From an uncultured Lachnospiraceae bacterium (lineage in GTDB: Bacteria > Bacillota > Clostridia > Lachnospirales > Lachnospiraceae): a stretch of DNA of 13,404 nt. The stretch is taken from assembly GCA_910577165.1 (NCBI GenBank), contig CAJTLX010000027.1:29324-42727 (forward strand). Direction: 5' to 3'. Each line of letters starts with the position of its first letter. Position 1 is the stretch's first letter. Of the stretch, positions 6,190-12,637 are shown piece after piece. The translations under genes and the position numbers were made by a program. The notes beneath the pieces were generated by a model that ran no database searches, was not told where the DNA came from, and saw only the letters and a program-made list of their open reading frames with translations.

Positions 6190-8223
6190 ATGAAAAAACT
6201 GGGCAGAATTTTGCTTGCGGCGCTTTTGGTCTGTGCCTGCATCTCCCCGGTCATCTTACAGGCGGCAACGCCTTATAAGACCTACACAATGGATGGCTAT
6301 GGATATGTAATGGAGACACAGACGGCCTACACGCCGTATGAAACGCTCGAAAAGATCGGCGAAGAAGCATTTTCATCTCCGGTGGATATGTGCATCGCAT
6401 CGGATGGGTTAATGTATATCGCAGATTCGGGACTAAAAAAGATTATCGTGGCAACGACGGATGGCGAGTTTGTCCGCTATATCGGTGAGGGGCAGCTGAC
6501 TCAACCGACCGGTGTGTACGTCAGCGATAACAAGCGGATCTATGTGGCGGATAAGGGCGCGAAACAAGTTGTAGTTTTTGACTATGACGGCGCAGTGATC
6601 GCTACATATGGCAAACCGGATTCTCCAATTTACGGTGCAGAAAATGATTTCAAGCCGATGAAGATAGTGGCAAATGAAACGGGGACGCTCTATTTGATCT
6701 GCGAGGGAAATACGAACGGTATCGTTCAGATTAGCCCTGCGGACGGGGGGACATTCCTTGGGTACTTTGGCACGAACTACACAAGTCTTTCTCTGGTGGA
6801 TTTGATGCGGCGCATCATTCTCTCGGACGCGCAGAGGGCAAAGCTTCTTAGCAATATTCCTTCCACGCCGACAAACCTGTCAATTGACGATAAGGGCTTG
6901 ATTTACACGGTAACGCAGGGCGATGATATTTCAAGCTTAAAGAAATTAAATATCGCCGGCAATAATCTGATTATCCCGGATGCTTACGATGAGCAGTGTG
7001 CGGCGGTAACCACCGGAAATTATAAAAATATTTATGTTGCGTCGAGCAACGGTTATGTTTACGAGTATAATTCCGAGGGCGAACTGCTCTTTGTATTCGG
7101 CGGACGCGACGACGGACGTTTGCGTGTCGGTCTTTGCAGCAAAGTCGAGGCGATTGCGGTGGATACGAGAAATCGCATTTATCTGCTTGACTCTGACAAA
7201 AAGCAGATAAACATCTATGAGCCAACGGAGTTTACCAATCTCTTGCATGAAGCATTAGTGCTTTATTCCAACGGTCGCTATGAGGAGAGTATGGAGCCTC
7301 TAACTCAGGTTCTGTCGATGAATACTTTGTTTGACTATGCGAACAAGGCGATGGGGCGCGCGTACTTACAAATTGAGGATTATGACAATGCATTAAAATA
7401 CGCGAAGCTCTCCAAGGATCTGGACGGTTATTCCGATGCGTTCTGGGAAGTGCGCAACCTCTGGTTAAAGAATAATCTTGTAACCGCATTTCTCATTATC
7501 CTTGCGATTGTGATTGTGATCAAAGTCATAAAGCTGTTGCAGAAGAAGAAGGGCACATTTAATCTGGTGGTGGAAGCTTGGGGAAAGGTTAAGGACAGGA
7601 AACTGATAGGTCAGCTTCGCTACAGTACTTATTTTATGAAGCATCCGATGGACGGAAGTTATGGCGTAAGGCGAGAGGGAAAATCCTCGTGGGTAGCATC
7701 CGGCATTATCCTTGCCGTATTTATCCTAATTTCCATTATTTACAAGTACTACTGCGGATTCCTGTTTAAGACGGTTCGCGAGGGAGAATACGATCTGGTA
7801 ATGGATATCGGGATAGTTTTATTGGCTTTCTTCGCACTGACCATCTGCAATTACTTAGTCGTTACGATAAAAGACGGCGAGGGCAGCTTTAAGAATCTTG
7901 TAAGTGCCTATGCGTACAGCTTAACGCCTTACATTATCCTGATGCCGTTCATCATTATCGTGAGCAATTTGATTACGTACAATGAGTACTTTATCATTCA
8001 GTTTGCTACCTTGTGTATTTATGTGTGGGTGTTGATTCTTTTGTTCCTCGCAATCAAGGAAGTTAATAACTACTCGGTGAAAGAAACCGTTGTTGTAATT
8101 TTGCTTACTGCATTTACTCTGCTGATCGCAGCACTGATTATCTTTATCGTATATATGCTGTGTTCGCAGGTATTCGACTTCGTGGGGACGTTAGCGAGAG
8201 AGGTGGTGAACCGGTTTGAGTGA
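6190..8223 (+). CDS. Membrane protein: extracellular beta-propeller, TPR-like helices and YIP1-like domain
   Basis: A 677-aa protein with three parts. A signal sequence (1-25, probable cleavage near LQA) leads to an NHL-like propeller over about 55-345, with recurring blade motifs such as PVDMCIASDGLMYIADSG, QPTGVYVSDNKRIYVADKG and VEAIAVDTRNRIYLLDSD. Residues about 350-425 hold TPR-like helix pairs (ALVLYSNGRYEESMEPL; GRAYLQIEDYDNALKYAK). A membrane helix at 431-449 is followed by a basic stretch (QKKKG). Residues about 500-660 are a multi-helix YIP1-like domain. The propeller should face outside. No catalytic motif is visible, so docking or scaffolding is a reasonable inference. CAC at residues 15-17 is a poor lipobox match because cysteine occupies the -2 position. 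It starts 14 bases after the permease, with an AGGGGG site, and overlaps the next gene by 8 bases. Confidence 0.9.
   Translation: MKKLGRILLAALLVCACISPVILQAATPYKTYTMDGYGYVMETQTAYTPYETLEKIGEEAFSSPVDMCIASDGLMYIADSGLKKIIVATTDGEFVRYIGEGQLTQPTGVYVSDNKRIYVADKGAKQVVVFDYDGAVIATYGKPDSPIYGAENDFKPMKIVANETGTLYLICEGNTNGIVQISPADGGTFLGYFGTNYTSLSLVDLMRRIILSDAQRAKLLSNIPSTPTNLSIDDKGLIYTVTQGDDISSLKKLNIAGNNLIIPDAYDEQCAAVTTGNYKNIYVASSNGYVYEYNSEGELLFVFGGRDDGRLRVGLCSKVEAIAVDTRNRIYLLDSDKKQINIYEPTEFTNLLHEALVLYSNGRYEESMEPLTQVLSMNTLFDYANKAMGRAYLQIEDYDNALKYAKLSKDLDGYSDAFWEVRNLWLKNNLVTAFLIILAIVIVIKVIKLLQKKKGTFNLVVEAWGKVKDRKLIGQLRYSTYFMKHPMDGSYGVRREGKSSWVASGIILAVFILISIIYKYYCGFLFKTVREGEYDLVMDIGIVLLAFFALTICNYLVVTIKDGEGSFKNLVSAYAYSLTPYIILMPFIIIVSNLITYNEYFIIQFATLCIYVWVLILLFLAIKEVNNYSVKETVVVILLTAFTLLIAALIIFIVYMLCSQVFDFVGTLAREVVNRFE
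8200..8218 (+). promoter_or_regulatory. Ribosome site and TTG start of the DUF5696-type gene
   Basis: GAGGTG (8200-8205), matching the 16S anti-Shine-Dalgarno core, lies 10 bases before a TTG at 8216. An in-frame TGA at 8207-8209 blocks any earlier start. The next in-frame ATG lies after the N-terminal membrane helix. The TTG is therefore the only well-placed start that keeps the membrane anchor. The site lies inside the end of the preceding gene, whose TGA is at 8221-8223, an arrangement typical of translational coupling. Confidence 0.75.
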
Positions 8224-10498
8224 GTTTTTTCAGAAACATAAAAAATTGATCTGCATCCTGGTTCCGGTTCTGATTATCGTCATTATTGTGATTGTGGCGA
8301 TGTTTTCCGGCAAGGATGCGCCTGGAGCCATCCGCGAAGCAAGCGTCAATAAGCGGAATGCAATAAAAGTGACAGGTGTGGCAGTAAGTGATAAAAGTGT
8401 CGATACGAACAAGGAGTTGAACGGGCACTACTTGGTAGCGGCAAACGATGGGTATGAACTTTATTTAAAGAAGGAAAATCTCTCGATTATCGTAAAAGAT
8501 ATTGTGACCGGCTCCATTATGGAATCGACAGTACTTGACGATGACGATTCGGTCAATGCAGCCTGGGCGGGATTTTTGAAGTCCGGTGTCAATGTGGAGA
8601 TGCAGATTTCCAATACCACACAGCAGAGAAAAGTTGATCTGCTCGCCTCCGGCGCGCAGATTGATGTAAAATTAATTCCGGGTGGGTTCACAGCTTCCAT
8701 CGATTATACATCGTATGAACTTGGATTTGATGTGACTGTGATCCTCTATGATGACGGCTCAATCGAGGCGACGATCCCGGAAAGCTCAATCTACGAGAAT
8801 TCAGAGACAAACAAAATTGGTAATATTTACCTTTTCCCGATGCTTGGAAATACAAGGCTCGGCGAGATGGGCGGCTATATGCTGGTGCCGGACGGCAATG
8901 GGGCACTAATCTACCTGGATGATAAGGAAGGCAAATACTCTGCCGCCTACACACAGAAGGTATATGGCACGGATATCGGAATTACAGAGCCGTATGTGCT
9001 TTCGCTGTTCTGGCAAAAGTATGAGACCGTTAACGATCCGGAGTATATTCTTGCACCGGTATACGGGATGGTGCATGAAGATAGTAAGATGGCGTATCTC
9101 GGCGTGATCACAAGCGGCGCGGAGGGAGCGACAATCGAGGCGTACCCGAACGGTGCGTACACGAATTACAATTGGATTACAGCGAAGTTTTTAAAAACAA
9201 CGATCTACAATGAGCCGACTTCGAATTCGGGCGGTTCGGTGGTAAAGATAACAGATCGATTGAACTATGATATCTCCATACGTTTCTTCTTTACCAGAAA
9301 CGAGGAGGCAAACTACGCAGGGCTTGCGGGGCGTTACCGCGATTATCTGTTAGATACAGGAAAACTTGTGCCGAAGGAAGATTCCTTTAAACTCCGCGCG
9401 GATTTCTTTGGTTCGGATCGTGAGAACTGGATGTTTACAACAAAGGCGACCCCGATGACCACAACGGACGATATCCGCGAGATTTATGAGGATTTAAGAA
9501 GCGAAGGTGTTACCGATCTGTTCACGCTCTACAAGGGCTGGCAGGACGGCGGCATAAACAATGTTCCGGTGGACTCCTACGATGCGGATAGCAGTCTCGG
9601 CGGGACGAGGGATTTGACCAAACTGATGGATGAGGCAGCAGAGTCCGGTATTTCCTTCTATTTGTATGTGGACGCACTGCGCGCGAATCCGAGTACGACA
9701 AACACGACGTTCAATGTGATCAAGAAGATTGATACAAGGCTTTATTCGGAGGATACTTACAAGGATGTCTATGCGACAATGCATTATCTGACACCGGTGC
9801 GCACAAATGAACTTGTGAACAATCTGGTGACGGATATGGCAAAGAAGGATATCAAAAAACTGGCATTGACTGGAATCACGAACACGATGTTTACTTTCCG
9901 CTACAGCGGCACCACCTATGACCGCTTCTATACCGCCGGGATGCAGGCCTCGCTCCTTGAGAATATTGCAGGGCGCACGGATTTGGTTTTGGAGGAGCCG
10001 ATTGAAACATACTGGAAGTACACGAACGCAGTTCTTGATATGCCAGTAAAAGATTCAGACTATATCTTTACTGATGAGAGCGTACCTTTCCTCTCCATCG
10101 TATTTAAGGGAATTTTGCCGATGTATTCGGACTATGTGAACTTTGAGGCAAACAAACATGAGTTCTTCTTAAAATTGGTAGAAACTGGAATTTACCCATC
10201 CTTCTATCTGACGATGGAAGACCCGACTGATCTCTACTACACCAATTCGAACGACCTGTATTCCTCAAAATACACAATTTATCGCGATACGATGATTGAG
10301 TATTACAAGGTATTAAAACAGTTCAATGAACAGGTAGCGGGAGCAATGATTGACACACATACGATCGCAGAGGATGGAACGGTGACCGTAACTTATTCCA
10401 ATGGCGCAGTGGTAACAGTTGACTATAATCATTATTCCTTTACGGTTGTCAAAGGCGGCAGCACAGTAATGGATTACAAGGCAGGTGATGCAGAATGA
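8216..10498 (+). CDS. Membrane-anchored DUF5696-type protein, possible glycoside hydrolase
   Basis: A 760-aa surface protein. A short basic N-terminus (QKHKK) precedes one strong membrane helix at 11-30 with no cleavage site, so it is probably anchored with its bulk outside. Residues about 55-365 look beta-rich, like the sandwich domain preceding many glycosidase barrels. Residues about 390-700 read as a TIM-barrel-like DUF5696 domain: YKGWQDGG (439-446), FYLYVDALRA (481-490), VLEEPIE (591-597), TDESVPFLSIVFKGILP (619-635), ETGIYPSFYLTMEDP (656-670) and LYSSKY (681-686). Acidic residues D486, E594, E597, E621 and E668 are possible catalytic or ligand residues, but none can be assigned. A short beta tail follows (TVTVTYSNGAVVTVDY). 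The start is TTG. The gene overlaps the previous one by 8 bases and the next by 4. Family call is from memory; enzymatic activity is inference. Confidence 0.9.
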   Translation: MSEFFQKHKKLICILVPVLIIVIIVIVAMFSGKDAPGAIREASVNKRNAIKVTGVAVSDKSVDTNKELNGHYLVAANDGYELYLKKENLSIIVKDIVTGSIMESTVLDDDDSVNAAWAGFLKSGVNVEMQISNTTQQRKVDLLASGAQIDVKLIPGGFTASIDYTSYELGFDVTVILYDDGSIEATIPESSIYENSETNKIGNIYLFPMLGNTRLGEMGGYMLVPDGNGALIYLDDKEGKYSAAYTQKVYGTDIGITEPYVLSLFWQKYETVNDPEYILAPVYGMVHEDSKMAYLGVITSGAEGATIEAYPNGAYTNYNWITAKFLKTTIYNEPTSNSGGSVVKITDRLNYDISIRFFFTRNEEANYAGLAGRYRDYLLDTGKLVPKEDSFKLRADFFGSDRENWMFTTKATPMTTTDDIREIYEDLRSEGVTDLFTLYKGWQDGGINNVPVDSYDADSSLGGTRDLTKLMDEAAESGISFYLYVDALRANPSTTNTTFNVIKKIDTRLYSEDTYKDVYATMHYLTPVRTNELVNNLVTDMAKKDIKKLALTGITNTMFTFRYSGTTYDRFYTAGMQASLLENIAGRTDLVLEEPIETYWKYTNAVLDMPVKDSDYIFTDESVPFLSIVFKGILPMYSDYVNFEANKHEFFLKLVETGIYPSFYLTMEDPTDLYYTNSNDLYSSKYTIYRDTMIEYYKVLKQFNEQVAGAMIDTHTIAEDGTVTVTYSNGAVVTVDYNHYSFTVVKGGSTVMDYKAGDAE

Positions 10499-11508
10499 AA
10501 AAACAAAAAACAGTGAAACCCGGACGTTTAAAGCGCAGAGAGAACATGATGGGATATGTATTCATTCTGCCGTGGCTGATTGGTCTTTTAGGACTTGTCC
10601 TCTACCCACTGATTGAATCATTCCGCTATTCCCTGCACCGCATTATTATGAACCCGATGCTTGGGCGCGTTATGGAGCCGGTACAATGGGATAATTACCG
10701 CAATATTTTCTTAGTGGATACGGACTTTGTCTTCCAGCTTGAAAATTATTTGCTGCAGACGGCACTTGCCGTGCCGGTTATCGTGGCGTTCGCGCTGATT
10801 ATCGCGATGATGTTAAATGGAAAGATTCGTTTGAAAGGCTTTTTCCGCCTGATTTTCTTCCTTCCAGTAATCATTGCGAGCGGCCCGGTAATGAACCAAT
10901 TGACTGCCCAGGGGGCAGCGAGCATCCCGATGATGAACACGCAGATGATCACGGGGATATTCGAAGAATACCTGCCGCGTGTATTGGCGAGCGCGCTCTC
11001 AAGCGTGTTCTCAAATATCATTATGCTCTTGTGGTATTCGGGCGTTCAGATTTTGATTTTCCTTGCAGCACTGCAAAAGATCGACAGTTCACTGTATGAG
11101 GCGGCAAAGATCGACGGCGGTTCCGGCTGGGAATGTTTCTGGAAGATCACAATCCCGACGATCAAGCCGATGATCTTGCTGAATGCGGTTTATACGATTA
11201 TCTTTATGTCAAATACCGAGACAAATAGTATTATCAGCCTGATTTCCACGCGTATGTTCTCTTCGGCAGGCGGCGGCGCGGGCGGTTACGGTTATGCGGC
11301 GGCGATGGCATGGTGCTATTCCATCGTTGTTACCTTGCTTGTCGTAATTATAGCAGCACTTTTAATGGGAAGAAAAGATATCTATGCAAGGCGTGCAAAG
11401 AAGTTCCGCAAAGAGCAGAAGAAGCAGGAGAAACTGGCAAAGAAGTTCAGAAGGAGGGGCGAGAAAAATGCAAAACGGATCGCAAACAAAGCAAACAAAG
11501 CAGCCTAA
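10495..11508 (+). CDS. MalF/UgpA-type sugar ABC transporter permease (second pair)
   Basis: A 337-aa first permease of a second importer. Membrane segments lie near residues 19-42, 84-107, 114-135, 164-193, 226-246 and 270-292. The EAA loop is intact at about 200-225 (YEAAKIDGG, then TIPTIKP), so it should dock an ATPase. Its sequence differs clearly from the permease at 4362, so this is not a recent local duplication. The C-terminus (about 293-337) is a long Lys/Arg/Glu-rich cytoplasmic tail that also encodes the ribosome site and first codons of the next gene. Its ATG overlaps the stop of the DUF5696 gene (ATGA), with AGGTG just upstream, so translation is probably coupled. Confidence 0.96.
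   Translation: MKKQKTVKPGRLKRRENMMGYVFILPWLIGLLGLVLYPLIESFRYSLHRIIMNPMLGRVMEPVQWDNYRNIFLVDTDFVFQLENYLLQTALAVPVIVAFALIIAMMLNGKIRLKGFFRLIFFLPVIIASGPVMNQLTAQGAASIPMMNTQMITGIFEEYLPRVLASALSSVFSNIIMLLWYSGVQILIFLAALQKIDSSLYEAAKIDGGSGWECFWKITIPTIKPMILLNAVYTIIFMSNTETNSIISLISTRMFSSAGGGAGGYGYAAAMAWCYSIVVTLLVVIIAALLMGRKDIYARRAKKFRKEQKKQEKLAKKFRRRGEKNAKRIANKANKAA
11451..11470 (+). promoter_or_regulatory. Ribosome site that fixes the start of the last permease gene
   Basis: AAGGAGGGG (11451-11459) lies 8 bases before the ATG at 11468. The same reading frame is open back to an ATG at 11384, but the extra 28 residues would be a low-complexity basic stretch read out of frame through the tail of the upstream permease, with no comparable ribosome site. 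I therefore take 11468 as the start. Confidence 0.85.
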
Positions 11509-12487
11509 GCCAACAAAAGTGGCAAGGCAGCGCCTTTCCTATGAGGGTGCCTGGAAGGATCGCTTAAGAAAATTTGTCTTCGGGAGCAAGGAGAAGGAGG
11601 GAGCGGGCAAACAGCTTGTTGTCTATGTGCTGTTAATCAGTATCGGCTTCGTCTACCTCTATCCGCTTCTGTATATGATAAGCCGCAGTTTTATGACGGT
11701 CAGTGATCTTTTGGACTCGTCGATTCAGTGGCTGCCGACCTCGGTGTACTTTGACAATTATAAGAATGCCGCGCGCGCGATGGATTTCTGGAAGACTTTT
11801 AAGGATTCTGTGCTGGTGGCGGGAATTCCAACCCTGATCAATGTGGTAGTTTGTGCAACAGTTGGCTACGGCTTTGCCCGCTATGAATTTCCGGGAAAAA
11901 AGGTATTGATGGGATTTTTGATTTTCTCCTTCATCCTTCCGCCGCAGATCACGATGATGCCAACTTATGCATTTTACACGGATATCGGCATTGTCAACTC
12001 TCTAAAGGCATTTATTATTCCATCCGTCCTGGGGCAGGGATTAAAAGCACAGATTTTCATTTTGATTTTCTGGCAGTTCTTCCGTCAGGTACCTCAGGCA
12101 CTGATTGAAGCGGCAAAGATCGATGGCGCGGGACATTTCAAATCCTTTGCAAGGATCTCCATTCCGTCCGCAGCACCGGCGATTCTGGTTGTATTCCTGT
12201 TCTCCATTGTATGGTACTGGAATGAGTCCTATCTGACACAGCTCTATGTCGTAGGTATGCTTCAGGATTCGGAGAGCGCGCTCTCCACCCTTGTTGTATC
12301 GCTAAAGACCTTTGATACAGCCTACTCCACGGCAGCCAGCCAGAGCGGGGGCACGATGGTTTCCATCAACGAGAATATCAAGATGGCGGGTACGATGCTT
12401 TCCATCCTGCCGCTTCTAATTATGTACTTTATATTGCAGCGTCAATTTGTTGAGAGTGTTGACCGTACAGGTATTACGGGCGAGTAA
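11468..12487 (+). CDS. MalG/UgpE-type sugar ABC transporter permease (second pair)
   Basis: A 339-aa second permease of the second importer. A polar, basic N-terminus of about 48 residues (QTKQTKQPKPTKVARQ) is followed by a membrane helix at 49-70 and the MISRSFMT motif typical of MalG-class proteins. Further helices lie near 115-135, 145-165, 182-204, 235-255 and 305-325. The EAA loop at about 212-236 is intact (IEAAKIDGA, then SIPSAAP). A WYWNE motif (249-253) follows in the next helix. The C-terminus (ILQRQFVESVDRTGITGE) has the usual MalG-class ending. The gene overlaps the upstream permease by 41 bases and ends in tandem in-frame stops (TAATAA), as expected for the end of a tightly packed gene run. 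Confidence 0.94.
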   Translation: MQNGSQTKQTKQPKPTKVARQRLSYEGAWKDRLRKFVFGSKEKEGAGKQLVVYVLLISIGFVYLYPLLYMISRSFMTVSDLLDSSIQWLPTSVYFDNYKNAARAMDFWKTFKDSVLVAGIPTLINVVVCATVGYGFARYEFPGKKVLMGFLIFSFILPPQITMMPTYAFYTDIGIVNSLKAFIIPSVLGQGLKAQIFILIFWQFFRQVPQALIEAAKIDGAGHFKSFARISIPSAAPAILVVFLFSIVWYWNESYLTQLYVVGMLQDSESALSTLVVSLKTFDTAYSTAASQSGGTMVSINENIKMAGTMLSILPLLIMYFILQRQFVESVDRTGITGE

Positions 12488-12506
12488 TAAAAGGAATAAA
12501 GATTTT

Positions 12507-12542
12507 GATAGCAGGAAGTATTTTACAATATTTCCTGCTATC
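12507..12542. repeat. Long perfect hairpin between permease and binding-protein genes
   Basis: GATAGCAGGAA (12507-12517) pairs perfectly with TTCCTGCTATC (12532-12542). Allowing one G-U pair and the inner TATT/AATA arms extends the stem to about 16 pairs closing on the 4-base loop TTAC. It starts 19 bases after the last permease stop codon. No T run follows it in either direction, so it is not a classical intrinsic terminator. Known roles for such intercistronic hairpins include RNA processing, protection of an upstream or downstream message, and partial termination. Confidence 0.75.
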
Positions 12543-12571
12543 ACAGAAACAATAAATTAAATATAGATGAG

Positions 12572-12585
12572 ATCACCTAGGTGAT
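12572..12585. promoter_or_regulatory. Perfect 14-bp palindrome, candidate operator
   Basis: ATCACCTAGGTGAT is fully self-complementary, and short outer arms ATGA (12567-12570) and TCAT (12588-12591) nearly extend the symmetry. It lies 52 bases upstream of the lipoprotein gene. A no-spacer palindrome of this kind is more typical of a DNA-binding site than of an RNA hairpin. I see no similar sequence in the divergent region at 1100-1392, so a regulator other than the one encoded here may be involved. No clear -35/-10 pair is visible around it. Confidence 0.45.
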
Positions 12586-12637
12586 TTTCATAGAGGAAAT
12601 TATTAACTATTTCAAAGAAATTAAGGAGGAATTTCGT

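Noticed and set aside
6190..6264. Possible lipobox around CAC (residues 15-17) in the propeller/YIP1 protein.
   Set aside because: Cysteine in the -2 position is atypical, and a normal signal-peptidase site (LQA) lies further on. The YIP1-like helices anchor the protein anyway.
11384..11467. Upstream ATG at 11384 that would lengthen the last permease by 28 residues.
   Set aside because: It has no good ribosome site, and the extension is a basic low-complexity stretch from another frame of the upstream gene. The ATG at 11468 has AAGGAGGGG at ideal spacing.
12505..12529. Promoter TTGATA ... TACAAT for the lipoprotein gene.
   Set aside because: The spacer is only 13 bases, too short for a sigma-A promoter, and both boxes lie within the hairpin.
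12507..12542. Calling the hairpin an intrinsic terminator of the operon.
   Set aside because: The stem is strong, but no T run follows on either strand, so I list it as a hairpin of uncertain role.
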